A DNA stretch of 64,000 bases from Chitinophaga sp. H8 (GCF_040567655.1 NZ_JBEXAC010000003.1:62001-126000); one strand, 5' to 3'. Positions 47,381-57,237 are shown, numbered from the stretch's first letter. Notes: generated by a model from the letters alone, not told the origin. Program-made: numbers and translations.

Positions 47381-49966
47381 ATGAAATCAGGTGTCAGGCC
47401 GGGCTACCATTCACCCGCGGTTGCATTATTGTTGTTGTTATTAAGTAATGTTTTGACCGCACAATCCTACCAGTCCGTATGGCTGCATGATGGCTGGGAG
47501 TTTTCCCGTATGGACGATGATAACTGGCGTACCGCTACTGTACCCGGTACGGTACATACAGATCTGTTGCAACACCAACTGATTCCCGATCCTTTTACAG
47601 GTACCAACGAAAAAGCAGTGCAGTGGGTAGATAAGCTGGACTGGCAGTACCGTAAAACATTTGCCGTGAGCACAGACTGGCTGCAGCAGGAGGTAGTGGA
47701 ACTTGCCTTTGGCGGGCTGGATACCTATGCGGATGTATACGTGAACGAACAACTGGTATTGCAGGCTGATAATATGTTTACCGCCCCTGTGGTGAATATA
47801 AAACCCCAATTGAAACCTGGGGATAACCAATTACGGATTGTATTCCACAGTCCTGTTAAACAGGATATGCCCCGGTTTCTGAAAGAAGGACTGATCTATC
47901 CGGCTGGTAATGATGCCAGTGATATCCCATTGAGTGTATATGCGCGTAAAGCCCCCTATCATTACGGATGGGATTGGGGGCCCCGCCTTATTACTTCCGG
48001 TATCTGGCGCCCGGTACAACTACGTGCCTGGAGTAAAGCAGCTATCCGTAACAGCTTTATACGGCAGGAATCACTGACGGATAAAGTAGCGGTGCTACAT
48101 GCAGGGATTACGCTGGAAGCTACACAACCAGGCATATTTAAAGCAAAGATAGAAAGTGCAGACAAGGAATTTCCTGCAGTAGAAATACCCGTAACGCTGG
48201 TAAAAGGTAATAACCTGGTACAGGTGCCTTTTACGATCAAACGGCCGGAACGCTGGTGGCCTAATGGCCTGGGAGCACAAAAGCTGTATGCTGTTAAAGT
48301 ATCCCTGCGGGAAGATCAAAAAGAAATAGCTGCGGAACAGGTAAATATAGGACTACGTACTATAGAAGTGATCAATGAACCAGACAGCCTTGGGCAATCT
48401 TTTTATCTTAAAGTGAATGGCCGTCCGGTATTTATGAAAGGCACCAACTACATTCCCCAGGATAATTTTTTACCAAGGGTACCACCCGGAAAATACCAGC
48501 GCTTGTTTGACAACATGCAACAGGGGCATTTTAATATGGTACGTGTATGGGGGGGCGGGGTATATGAAGATGACCAGTTTTATAAACTGGCAGACGAAAA
48601 GGGAATACTGGTATGGCAGGACTTTATGTTTGCCTGCACCCTGTATCCGTCAGATCCCGGTTTCCTGGAAAAAGTAAAAGCAGAAACTGTGCACAACATT
48701 ACCCGCTTACGCAATCATGCTTCGCTGGCATTATGGTGTGGTAATAATGAAGTGGCCGTAGCGATTAAGAACTGGGGCTGGAAAGAAGGTTATGCTTATA
48801 CGGATAAACAATGGAAAGAGCTGCAACAGGGTTATGATAAGCTATTTAAAAAATTATTACCGGAGCAGGTAATGGCGCTGGATCCGGGCAGATTTTACTT
48901 TCATTCATCCCCTATCAGCAACTGGGGGAAAAAGGAGGAGTTTACGATAGGGGATAACCATTACTGGGGGGTATGGCATGGGATGGAATGGTTCGAAGCC
49001 TTTAATACACATGTACCCCGCTTTATGAGTGAATATGGTTTTCAGTCGTTTCCGGACATTCATACTGTGCGCCGCTTTGCAGCAGAAAATGAACGCAGTT
49101 TGTATTCGGCGGTGATGCAGCTGCATCAGAAAAGCCCTGCCAAAGGAAACACAGCCATTAATACTTATCTGGAGCATTATTATCATACCCCAGTTGATTT
49201 TACGCAGTTCCTGTATGTAGGAGGGGTATTACAGGCAGAGGGCATGAAAGTGGGGATAGAAGCCCACCGCAGGGCAATGCCTTATTGTATGGGCACGTTG
49301 TACTGGCAGCTGAATGATTGCTGGCCCGGTCCCTCCTGGTCGGGGATCGATTACTATGGCAGGTGGAAAGCATTGCAGTATTATGTGCAAAAAGCCTTTA
49401 ACCCGGTACTGGTTTCAAATGTTATAGAGGAAGGTATGCTAAATACCTACATCGTTTCAGATGAAATGAAAGACCAGCAGGTAACGCTATCCCTGCAGGC
49501 CATGGATATGGAAGGGAAGGTCATCTGGGAGCAGGAAAAGCGGCATATTATGGTGCCATCTAATACCAGTAAGATCTATCATGCTATTGCCCCTGCGGAA
49601 GTATTGAAAGGCGTAGCTGCCGGAAAGGTAATATTCTACGCTAAAGTGGTAAAGGACAATAAGCTCCTCAGCGATAATGTGTTTTATTTTACGTTGGCTA
49701 AAGAGATGGCATTGCCCGAACCAGGAATTAGCACCACCGTTGCTACAAATGAGAAAGGAGAGATCCTGGTGAGGGTAAAAACGACCCGGCTGGCCAGGAA
49801 TGTGTATCTGCTGGTAGACAATGATCCGGACTCCCATTTCAGTGATAATTATTTTGACTTACTGCCCGGCCAGCAAAAAGATGTCATCCTGCAAACTACA
49901 CGTCCACTGACTGAAATAAAAGCGCAGCTGAAAGTAGAGAGTTTAGTAGATACCTATAAAAAATAG
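47381..49966 (+). CDS. Beta-mannosidase, glycoside hydrolase family 2
   Basis: Exported exo-enzyme removing beta-linked mannose, as from N-glycan cores or mannans. 861 residues from ATG 47381; a GTG two codons upstream is possible. Signal peptide ALLLLLLSNVLTAQ; jelly-roll domain (GTVHTDLLQHQLIPDPF; WDWGPRLITSGIWRPV, both typical of beta-mannosidases); then the TIM barrel with the acid/base Glu457 in WCGNNE and the nucleophile Glu551 in MSEYGFQSFP; and C-terminal beta domains. Followed 2 bp later by an alpha-fucosidase, so the two act together on a glycan carrying both sugars. Confidence 0.92.
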   Translation: MKSGVRPGYHSPAVALLLLLLSNVLTAQSYQSVWLHDGWEFSRMDDDNWRTATVPGTVHTDLLQHQLIPDPFTGTNEKAVQWVDKLDWQYRKTFAVSTDWLQQEVVELAFGGLDTYADVYVNEQLVLQADNMFTAPVVNIKPQLKPGDNQLRIVFHSPVKQDMPRFLKEGLIYPAGNDASDIPLSVYARKAPYHYGWDWGPRLITSGIWRPVQLRAWSKAAIRNSFIRQESLTDKVAVLHAGITLEATQPGIFKAKIESADKEFPAVEIPVTLVKGNNLVQVPFTIKRPERWWPNGLGAQKLYAVKVSLREDQKEIAAEQVNIGLRTIEVINEPDSLGQSFYLKVNGRPVFMKGTNYIPQDNFLPRVPPGKYQRLFDNMQQGHFNMVRVWGGGVYEDDQFYKLADEKGILVWQDFMFACTLYPSDPGFLEKVKAETVHNITRLRNHASLALWCGNNEVAVAIKNWGWKEGYAYTDKQWKELQQGYDKLFKKLLPEQVMALDPGRFYFHSSPISNWGKKEEFTIGDNHYWGVWHGMEWFEAFNTHVPRFMSEYGFQSFPDIHTVRRFAAENERSLYSAVMQLHQKSPAKGNTAINTYLEHYYHTPVDFTQFLYVGGVLQAEGMKVGIEAHRRAMPYCMGTLYWQLNDCWPGPSWSGIDYYGRWKALQYYVQKAFNPVLVSNVIEEGMLNTYIVSDEMKDQQVTLSLQAMDMEGKVIWEQEKRHIMVPSNTSKIYHAIAPAEVLKGVAAGKVIFYAKVVKDNKLLSDNVFYFTLAKEMALPEPGISTTVATNEKGEILVRVKTTRLARNVYLLVDNDPDSHFSDNYFDLLPGQQKDVILQTTRPLTEIKAQLKVESLVDTYKK

Positions 49967-49968
49967 TT

Positions 49969-51405
49969 ATGCAAAAATTAGTAATGGTATTGGGGTGCGT
50001 ATTACTGGGCTTTGCAACTGCCCGTGCCCAGGAAAGTGAATCCCCTTATGTTCCGGAAACAGATCCGGCGGTAGTACAAAAACTGGATGAGTGGCAGGAT
50101 TGGAAATTTGGCCTCTTTATGCATTGGGGGCCTTATTCGCAGTGGGGAGTAGTGGAATCCTGGAGCATCTGCCCGGAAGATGAAGGCTGGACCCAGCGCA
50201 AGCCGGCAGGGATCCCTTACTATGAGTACATTAAAAAATATGAAGCCCTGGGTAATTCGTTCAACCCGGTGAAGTTTAATCCGGCCAGGTGGGCGCAGGC
50301 TGCCAAAGCTGCGGGCATGCAATATATGGTATTCACGACCAAACATCATGATGGGTATTGTATGTTCGATACCAAACAAACAGATTACCGCATCACCTCC
50401 CCCCAGGGCACTTTCAGCAAAGATCCCCGTGCCAATATCACCAAAGAAATATTTGAGGCATTCCGGAAGGAAGGGATCCACACCGGGGCTTACTTTTCCA
50501 AACCCGACTGGCATTCCGAATATTATTGGTGGCAGTATTTTCCACCGAAGGACCGGAATGTGAATTATGATGTGGTAAAGTATAAAGACCGGTGGGATAA
50601 GTTTAAGCAGTTTACCTATAATCAGATAGAAGAGTTGATGACAGGGTATGGCAAGGTAGAATTGTTATGGCTGGACGGAGGATGGGTGCGCCCGCTGAAG
50701 CAGCAAACCAAGGAATCACTTTCCTGGAGTAAAACTGCCCCACAGGACCAGGACATTGATATGGCGGGCATTGCCGCTATGGCACGTAAGCATCAGCCGG
50801 GGCTGATCGTGGTAGACCGCAGTGTGCATGGACCTTATGAAAACTATCGTACCCCGGAGCAGGAAATACCGGAGCGGCCACTTAGCTATCCCTGGGAAAC
50901 CTGTATGACCATGGGCGGTTCCTGGTCCTATGTACCGGATGATAAGTACAAACCGGTAACACAACTGATCCATAATCTGGTGGATATTGTGGCCAAAGGC
51001 GGGAATTACCTGTTAAATATTGGCCCCGGGCCGGATGGAGAATGGCATGAAGCTGCCTATACCACTATGGAAGGTATTGGTGCATGGATGAAAATAAATG
51101 GAAGCGCTATTTATGGTACCCGCGCCATAGCACCTTACAAAGACGGGAAAGTATGTTTTACCCGCAAGAAAGATGGTAGTGTATATGCTATCTACTTGCT
51201 GGATAAAGGAGAGCAGTTGCCCGCAGTGATCACCTTCAAAGGCATTATTCCGGCCAAAGGAGCGCGGCTGACATTATTGGGTGCCAGGGAAAAGCTGAGC
51301 TGGAAAAAAACAGCCGGAGGGGTGGCCGTGTCCATACCAGCGGCGTTGCTAAAGCAAAGCTGGGAGCACGCAGTAGCCATTAAAATACCGGCGGTGCAAC
51401 CGTAA
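49969..51405 (+). CDS. Alpha-L-fucosidase, glycoside hydrolase family 29
   Basis: Exported retaining fucosidase. 478 residues: signal peptide MQKLVMVLGCVLLGFATARA; barrel with the opening FGLFMHWGPYSQWGVVESW, the TTKHHDGYCMFDTKQTDY histidine pair, and the nucleophile Asp236 in VELLWLDGGW; then WETCMTMGGSWSY and the catalytic-domain end GGNYLLNIGPGPDGEW, with a C-terminal beta sandwich. The 2-bp gap after the beta-mannosidase means co-translation. A terminator hairpin follows at 51528. Confidence 0.95.
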   Translation: MQKLVMVLGCVLLGFATARAQESESPYVPETDPAVVQKLDEWQDWKFGLFMHWGPYSQWGVVESWSICPEDEGWTQRKPAGIPYYEYIKKYEALGNSFNPVKFNPARWAQAAKAAGMQYMVFTTKHHDGYCMFDTKQTDYRITSPQGTFSKDPRANITKEIFEAFRKEGIHTGAYFSKPDWHSEYYWWQYFPPKDRNVNYDVVKYKDRWDKFKQFTYNQIEELMTGYGKVELLWLDGGWVRPLKQQTKESLSWSKTAPQDQDIDMAGIAAMARKHQPGLIVVDRSVHGPYENYRTPEQEIPERPLSYPWETCMTMGGSWSYVPDDKYKPVTQLIHNLVDIVAKGGNYLLNIGPGPDGEWHEAAYTTMEGIGAWMKINGSAIYGTRAIAPYKDGKVCFTRKKDGSVYAIYLLDKGEQLPAVITFKGIIPAKGARLTLLGAREKLSWKKTAGGVAVSIPAALLKQSWEHAVAIKIPAVQP

Positions 51406-51527
51406 TTCCGAAGATACGGGTATCATGCCGCCACATTAACGCGGTAGCTGCCAAAATACCGGTGCTGGTGCCATAATGAGATCCTGACACATCACACGCA
51501 AGTGATTAAATATCCTGCTTTCAAAAT

Positions 51528-51563
51528 AAAAATGGTTGTATTGAACAGATACAACCATTTTTT
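51528..51563. terminator. Intrinsic (possibly bidirectional) terminator after the glycosidase operon
   Basis: 14-bp perfect stem (51528-51541 with 51549-51562) including A/T flanks, 7-nt loop and T-run. It lies 123 bp after the fucosidase stop. Confidence 0.85.
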
Positions 51564-51711
51564 GTTATAAGAATATAGTTAACCAGGAGTACCTGATAAA
51601 AATACCCGTAATAACAAGTCATTTGCAAATCAATAACGTTGGATTAACTAGAATGGCATTGTTTTATGAGATTATTGCATTAATATTAGTAATAGCATTA
51701 TTAACACTAAA

Positions 51712-51729
51712 GTGTGATCTGAATCACCC
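51712..51729. promoter_or_regulatory. CRP/FNR-type operator-like palindrome
   Basis: TGTGATCTGAATCACC at 51713-51728 fits TGTGA-N6-TCACA with one mismatch. It ends 12 bp before the response-regulator ATG, a position where a bound regulator would most likely repress. Confidence 0.4.
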
Positions 51730-51740
51730 CTGATAGGCAC

Positions 51741-52451
51741 ATGTATAACGCGAAAATTTTACTTGCAGACGATGACTTTGACATAAGCGGGGTTATTAAA
51801 AAATACCTGGAGGCAGCTGGTTATATAGTAGATCATTGTTCTGATGGAGAAACTGCCTGGAAAAAATTCCAGCGGGATAATTTTGATATTTGTTTGTTGG
51901 ATATTGTAATGCCCAAAAAGGATGGTTTTGAGCTGGCAGAGGATATTCGCAGAAGGAATGGGTTGGTGCCTATTATTTTCCTCTCTTCGGAAAGGGTGCA
52001 GGACGATGACAAGCTGAATGGTTTCCGGTTAGGGGCGGATGATTATATCATCAAGCCTTTAAGTATGCGGGAGTTGTTGTTGAAGATCCGTGTTTTTCAG
52101 CGGAGAACGGCGTCTTACATGGTATCAGAGGGAGGTGACAGGCAGCGTTTGGGAAATCTGATGCTGGACTACAATTTGCTGGAAATACAGGATGCTGACT
52201 GTGTGACGCTGTATACTGTGACCCCCCGGGAAGGACTGTTGCTCAGGTACCTCGTTAATAATTCAAATAAGATCCTGAAAAGGGAGGAAATATTACTCAA
52301 AGTATGGGGTAAAGAAGGATTTTTTACGGGTAGAAGTATGGACGTATTTGTGGCTAAGTTGCGCAGAAAATTAAAAACTGATCCCCGCATAGTATTGGAA
52401 ACATTGCATAATATCGGACTTCGGTTAAATGTCCCCAAAGAATTGATGTAG
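51741..52451 (+). CDS. OmpR/PhoB-family response regulator
   Basis: 236 residues: receiver domain with the acidic pocket D10-D12, phospho-acceptor Asp54 (CLLDIVMPKKDG) and the conserved Lys in DDYIIKP; then a winged-helix DNA-binding domain (TVTPREGLLLRYLVNNSNKI, RSMDVFVAKLRRKLKTDPR). An orphan in this window, with no kinase gene beside it; it resembles Bacteroidota RprY-like regulators, and the kinase at 29314 is RprX-like, but pairing over 21 kb is speculation. Confidence 0.93.
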   Translation: MYNAKILLADDDFDISGVIKKYLEAAGYIVDHCSDGETAWKKFQRDNFDICLLDIVMPKKDGFELAEDIRRRNGLVPIIFLSSERVQDDDKLNGFRLGADDYIIKPLSMRELLLKIRVFQRRTASYMVSEGGDRQRLGNLMLDYNLLEIQDADCVTLYTVTPREGLLLRYLVNNSNKILKREEILLKVWGKEGFFTGRSMDVFVAKLRRKLKTDPRIVLETLHNIGLRLNVPKELM

Positions 52452-52593
52452 TCCGTTTGCACGATCCCGATATATGACCAGGAATATACAGACCCCTGAA
52501 GGAAAGCCGATTGAACAATACGGCCAGTAATCCCAATTAAGCAGTGCAGCAGTTGGCCTCGCAGCACACATAGAGCAATTTAACCTGACTGAA

Positions 52594-53427
52594 ATGAATT
52601 TCGAACATCAAAGTCCGCGCGGAAGGCGTGCCGTTGATAACCGGCACTTGTCTGATAATGGCGGTAATAATCAGCGTCGGAATTACCGGGACCCGGATGC
52701 TGATCATAGTTATAACCGTGGTACAGGGGATAATTATAACCGCAATTACAATCGGGGTGGCAGCCATGACAGGCCGCATCACCGGGACAATCAAAGAAAA
52801 GATAACCGTAACCGGCCAAGAGGTGGCCCCTCCCGCAAGCCCCGGCCCTTTACCCGCAAGCCGGAGAATAAGCTCTACTTTATAGCACTCCTGCCAAATG
52901 CAGAAACCGGCATGGAAATTATCCGCCTGAAGCAGGAGTTTGCCGAACAGTTTGGTGCGGTACACGCCCTGAAAGTAATGCCGCACATTACAATGCAGGT
53001 GCCTTTTACCGCAGATCCGGCTATGGAAAGATCATTTTGTGAAGGGTTGACCGAATTTGCCGCCACGCAAACTCCTTTTGAAATTGTCCTGAACGGATTT
53101 GGCAGTTTCCCTCACCAGGACAAAAAAGTACTGTTCATCCAGGTGGAGAAAACGGCCGGTATGCTGGAAATGCACCGGCAGCTGGTGAGTTACCTGCGCA
53201 AGGAATTTGGCTTCAGTACTATGCTGGCCCGTAACAGTTTTACCCCGCATATTACCGTGGCCTTTAAAGACCTGACCCAGGAGCAATTTGACAAAGCCTG
53301 GGCCATTTATGAAAAGAAACCCTATAACGCCACTTTCAGGGTAAATAACCTGTACCTCATGCGGCATAATGACAACTCCTGGGAAGTACTGCATAAATGC
53401 AGGTTAGGATTGCCTGTAAAGAAGTAG
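52594..53427 (+). CDS. 2H phosphoesterase (2'-5' RNA ligase family) with Arg/Gly/Asn-rich N-terminal extension
   Basis: 277 residues. The C-terminal domain from about 95 is a LigT-type 2H phosphoesterase with both catalytic motifs: H131-I-T (MPHITMQVPF) and H219-I-T (FTPHITVAFKD). Family members cleave 2',3'-cyclic phosphates or 2'-5' bonds in RNA. The first 93 residues are unusual: rich in Arg, Asn, Gly and Asp with RGG-like patches (QSPRGRRAV, YNRNYNRGGSHDR, RPRGGPSRKPRP), probably disordered and RNA-binding. The rsh gene starts 53 bp after its stop, so the two may share a transcript. Confidence 0.88.
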   Translation: MNFEHQSPRGRRAVDNRHLSDNGGNNQRRNYRDPDADHSYNRGTGDNYNRNYNRGGSHDRPHHRDNQRKDNRNRPRGGPSRKPRPFTRKPENKLYFIALLPNAETGMEIIRLKQEFAEQFGAVHALKVMPHITMQVPFTADPAMERSFCEGLTEFAATQTPFEIVLNGFGSFPHQDKKVLFIQVEKTAGMLEMHRQLVSYLRKEFGFSTMLARNSFTPHITVAFKDLTQEQFDKAWAIYEKKPYNATFRVNNLYLMRHNDNSWEVLHKCRLGLPVKK

Positions 53428-53480
53428 GCGCAAAAGCTACCCCTATTTATATTTGCGCCAAAATCGTAACTTTATTGCCA

Positions 53481-55724
53481 ATGGAAACAGTGGTAGCACA
53501 AAAATACAATTTAGACGAAGAGCAGGAAAAGAAGGAAATTGTTCGTCATTATCGAGCTTTATTGAGGGCCTTAAAACCGCGTTTAAAAAAGGGAGATAGG
53601 GAACTGGTCCGTACCGCCTTTGAAATGGCTGCTGATGCACACAGGGATATGCGGCGCAAATCCGGAGAACCCTATATCCTGCATCCGCTGGCAGTGGCAC
53701 AGATATGTGTGGAAGAGATCGGGCTGGGCGTCCGGTCGGCTATTTGTGCTTTATTACACGACACCGTAGAAGATACAGAAGTTACCCTGGAAGATGTGGA
53801 ACGGGAATTTGGTACTGAAATAGCCCATATTGTAGATGGGCTGACCAAGATCTCCACCGTGATTGATTCCAGTACCAGTACCGCCCAGGCCGAAAACTTC
53901 AAAAAAATACTCCTGACCCTGGCAGATGATCCCAGGGTGATCCTCATTAAGCTGGCCGACAGGTTGCATAATATGCGTACCCTGGATAGTATGAGCCGGG
54001 AAAAACAATTGAAGATTGCCTCTGAAACCGTGTTTATTTACGCACCACTGGCACACCGCTTAGGTCTTTACAACATCAAATCAGAGATGGAAGACCTGGC
54101 CATGAAATATACCGAGCAGCAAACTTACCGTGAAATAGCCAAGCGGCTCAAGGATACCAAACGTGAGCGTACCCGGTATATCAATGAGTTTATCAAACCT
54201 ATCAAGGAAGTGTTGTCGGAAGAGGGGTTCAACTTTGAAATATATGGCCGTCCCAAATCCATCCACTCTATCTATAATAAGATCAAAACCAAGGGGGTAG
54301 CCTTTGAAGAGGTGTATGACCTGTTTGCCATTCGTATTATCCTGGATTCTGCCCTGGACAAGGAAAAGGCAGATTGCTGGAAGGTATATTCCATTATCAC
54401 CGACTTTTACCATCCCAGCCCGGAAAGGACCCGCGACTGGCTGAGCAATCCCAAATCAAACGGATATGAAGCCCTGCATGTAACGGTAATGGGGCCACAG
54501 GGCAAATGGGTGGAAGTGCAGATCCGCTCCAAACGTATGAATGACTATGCGGAGAAAGGGGTGGCTGCTCACTGGCGCTATAAGGAGGGGAATACCAACT
54601 CTATACAGGAATCCAAATTTGACCAGTGGTTTACCCAGATCCGGGAAATCCTGAACAATCCGGATTCCAATACGCTCGACTTCCTGGCGGATTTTAAAAG
54701 CAACCTGTTTACCGAAGAAATCTATGTATATACCCCCAAAGGGGATTTGAAGATATTGCCTGTAGGTTCCACCGCACTGGATTTTGCCTATGCTATCCAC
54801 AGTGCCGTGGGCAACAAGTGTATTGGGGCCAAAGTAAACTATAAGCTGGTCCCCCTGAGCCATAAGCTGCGCAGCGGGGACCAGGTGGAAATTATTACCT
54901 CCAATAAACAAAAACCTTCTGAAGACTGGCTGAACTTTGTATTGACTGCCAAGGCCAAATCAAAGATCAAAGATGCGCTGAAAGAGGAAAAGCGTATTGT
55001 GGCCATGGATGGCAAGGGTATCCTGGAGCGTAAATTGAGCCACCTGAAAATCCATCCCAGCCAGCATAATATCAATGAGCTGGTGCAGTTCTATAAACAA
55101 TCTTCTCCACTGGACCTGTATTACCAGATAGCGGTAAAAAATATCGATCTGCGGGAGCTGAAACAGTTTAATGTACTGGGGGATAAGCTGGAACAGCCCA
55201 AGCCGGTCAAACCGGAGCATGTGCCAGAGGAGCAACTGAAGCACCATCAGCAGATTCCTTCCAAAAAGGATGCGGAGCTGATCATCTTTGGAGAAAGTTC
55301 GGATAAAATAGCCTATAAGCTGGCCAATTGCTGCCGTCCTATACCTGGCGACGACGTATTTGGCTTTATTACTGCCAGCGAAGGCCTTAAAATACATCGT
55401 ACCAATTGTCCCAATGCTGCACAGCTGCTGGCCAACTATGGCCATCGTGTAGTAAAAACCAAGTGGGTGAAAAACAGGGAAATATCCTTCCTCACCGGCT
55501 TGCGTATTGTGGGTATGGATGATGTGGGCGTGATCCATAAAATTACAAACATCATTTCAGGGGAATTAAAAGTGAATATCTCTGCGCTTTCCATCGAATC
55601 GAAAGAAGGCTTGTTTGAAGGGCTGATCAAGGTGTATGTACACGATAAGGAAGAACTGGATGAACTTGTAGAAAGGCTTAAAAAACTCGATGGAATACAG
55701 TCTGTAAACAGGCTGGAAGACTAG
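53481..55724 (+). CDS. spoT: RelA/SpoT-family bifunctional (p)ppGpp synthetase/hydrolase
   Basis: Makes and degrades the stringent-response alarmone. 747 residues from ATG 53481 (METVVAQKYNLDEEQEKKEI); the frame extends upstream only into the preceding gene. HD hydrolase domain with H93-D94 (ALLHDTVEDTE), synthetase domain (EVYDLFAIRIILD, NGYEALHVTVMGP, EVQIRSKRMNDYAEKGVAAH), TGS domain (EEIYVYTPKGDLKILPVGST), a zinc-finger-like CC region (NCCRPIPGDDVFGFIT) and a C-terminal ACT domain. The intact HD motif supports real hydrolase activity, so it is a Rel/SpoT type rather than RelA. Confidence 0.97.
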   Translation: METVVAQKYNLDEEQEKKEIVRHYRALLRALKPRLKKGDRELVRTAFEMAADAHRDMRRKSGEPYILHPLAVAQICVEEIGLGVRSAICALLHDTVEDTEVTLEDVEREFGTEIAHIVDGLTKISTVIDSSTSTAQAENFKKILLTLADDPRVILIKLADRLHNMRTLDSMSREKQLKIASETVFIYAPLAHRLGLYNIKSEMEDLAMKYTEQQTYREIAKRLKDTKRERTRYINEFIKPIKEVLSEEGFNFEIYGRPKSIHSIYNKIKTKGVAFEEVYDLFAIRIILDSALDKEKADCWKVYSIITDFYHPSPERTRDWLSNPKSNGYEALHVTVMGPQGKWVEVQIRSKRMNDYAEKGVAAHWRYKEGNTNSIQESKFDQWFTQIREILNNPDSNTLDFLADFKSNLFTEEIYVYTPKGDLKILPVGSTALDFAYAIHSAVGNKCIGAKVNYKLVPLSHKLRSGDQVEIITSNKQKPSEDWLNFVLTAKAKSKIKDALKEEKRIVAMDGKGILERKLSHLKIHPSQHNINELVQFYKQSSPLDLYYQIAVKNIDLRELKQFNVLGDKLEQPKPVKPEHVPEEQLKHHQQIPSKKDAELIIFGESSDKIAYKLANCCRPIPGDDVFGFITASEGLKIHRTNCPNAAQLLANYGHRVVKTKWVKNREISFLTGLRIVGMDDVGVIHKITNIISGELKVNISALSIESKEGLFEGLIKVYVHDKEELDELVERLKKLDGIQSVNRLED

Positions 55725-55761
55725 TATGGATAAAAAAAACACTTTTATTCATAATTCGCCT

Positions 55762-55816
55762 TAATTTTGCCACTTCTTTAAAAAGCAAAGGAGGGTAAAA
55801 TAGCGTGCTTTTGCCC
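55762..55816 (+). promoter_or_regulatory. -7 box and leader hairpin of purA
   Basis: TAATTTTG (55762-55769) is an exact -7 match without a clear -33. About 20 bp after the predicted start, GGGTAAAA (55793-55800) pairs with TTTTGCCC (55809-55816), one G-T wobble. No T-run follows; the role is unknown. Confidence 0.4.
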
Positions 55817-55871
55817 GCCCATTGCGGATAAAGATAAATATTGAAACCTCCGACAATAAATATAAATCATT

Positions 55872-57143
55872 ATGGTAGATGTTTTGTTAGGCCTGCAATG
55901 GGGCGATGAAGGAAAAGGGAAGATCGTGGACTATTTTGCCGGCAAGTATGATGTAATAGCCCGTTTTCAGGGTGGACCCAATGCTGGTCATACACTGTAT
56001 GTAAACGGACAAAAAGTAGTACTGCGTACGATTCCTTCCGGCGTATTTCATGCCAACACCATTAACCTGATCGGGAATGGCGTAGTGCTGGATCCGGTAG
56101 CTTTTAAAAAAGAAAGTGAAGATATTGCCGTACTTGGAATAGATCTGAAAAAGAATCTTTTTATAGCCGAAAAAACGCATATCATTGTACCTACGCACCG
56201 TGCGCTGGACAAAGCTTCTGAATTATCCAAAGGAAACGATAAAATAGGGTCTACCCTGAAAGGTATCGGACCTGCCTATATGGACAAAACCGGTCGTAAT
56301 GGCCTCAGGGTGGGAGATGTGATTTCCGCTGATTTCAAAAGCAAATACGAAAAACTGAAGCATAAACACCTGCAATTACTGGCAGGATACGATTTTAACG
56401 ACTTCCGTGAAGAAATTGCAGCCTGGGAAGCCGAGTTTTTTGAAGCTGTGGAATTCCTGAGAAGCATGAACATTGTGAGTGGAGAATATTTTATCCACGA
56501 AAAGCTGAAAGCAGGTAAAAAAATACTGGCAGAAGGAGCACAGGGTAGTATGCTGGACGTAGATTTTGGTACTTATCCTTTTGTAACCTCTTCCAATACC
56601 ATTTCCGCAGGAGTTTGTACCGGTTTGGGTATTGCGCCGCACTGGATCAAAGAGGTAATTGGTGTTACAAAAGCTTATTGTACCCGTGTAGGTAGTGGTC
56701 CTTTCCCTACAGAGCTGCATGATGCCACCGGAGAAAAGCTGCGTAAAGAAGGTAATGAATTTGGTGCAGTTACCGGCCGTCCACGCCGTTGCGGATGGAT
56801 TGACCTGGTAGCTCTGAATTACACCTGTATGCTGAGCGGTGTAACGCAGCTGGTGATGACCAAAAGTGACGTGATGGACGCTTTTGATGAAATCAATGCT
56901 TGTGTGGCTTATGAAATTGATGGCAAACAAACCAAACAACTGCCATTCCAGATTTGCGATGTAGAAATAAAACCTATATGGCAGACGTTTAAAGGTTGGA
57001 GTAATGATACTGCTAGTTGCAAGCAATTCAATGAGTTACCGGAGGAAATGAAAGCATTTGTTGCAGCGGTGGATGAATATCTGGGGGTACCGGTGAAATA
57101 TGTATCCAATGGCCCGGGAAGGGACCAGATCCTGGAAAAATAG
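55872..57143 (+). CDS. purA: Adenylosuccinate synthetase
   Basis: First committed step from IMP to AMP: GTP-dependent joining of IMP and aspartate. 423 residues, full length: LQWGDEGKGKIVDYFAGKYD (GTP/IMP loop), RFQGGPNAGHTLYVNG, GIGPAYMDKTGRNGLRVGD, EGAQGSMLDVDFGTYPFVTS and VTGRPRRCGWIDLVALNYTC. Follows rsh by about 150 bp with its own promoter-like box. Confidence 0.97.
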   Translation: MVDVLLGLQWGDEGKGKIVDYFAGKYDVIARFQGGPNAGHTLYVNGQKVVLRTIPSGVFHANTINLIGNGVVLDPVAFKKESEDIAVLGIDLKKNLFIAEKTHIIVPTHRALDKASELSKGNDKIGSTLKGIGPAYMDKTGRNGLRVGDVISADFKSKYEKLKHKHLQLLAGYDFNDFREEIAAWEAEFFEAVEFLRSMNIVSGEYFIHEKLKAGKKILAEGAQGSMLDVDFGTYPFVTSSNTISAGVCTGLGIAPHWIKEVIGVTKAYCTRVGSGPFPTELHDATGEKLRKEGNEFGAVTGRPRRCGWIDLVALNYTCMLSGVTQLVMTKSDVMDAFDEINACVAYEIDGKQTKQLPFQICDVEIKPIWQTFKGWSNDTASCKQFNELPEEMKAFVAAVDEYLGVPVKYVSNGPGRDQILEK

Positions 57144-57237
57144 TCGGAAAAAAATTACACAAAAAAAACGTCAAAAAAAATTTGGCGAATAAAAAAAACT
57201 GTTAAAACTTTACGGCAAAGAAATAAGTGAACCTATT

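Larger units (their letters stand above)
51406..51740. other. Intergenic region (335 bp) with terminator and CRP-like palindrome
   Basis: Holds the glycosidase operon terminator and, just before the response regulator, a TGTGA-N6-TCAC palindrome. The rest is AT-rich with no gene. Confidence 0.5.

Noticed and set aside
53397..53480. Extended RSH N-terminus overlapping the 2H phosphoesterase gene
   Set aside because: These codons are the end of the previous gene and the following spacer read in another frame; the family-like sequence begins at 53481.
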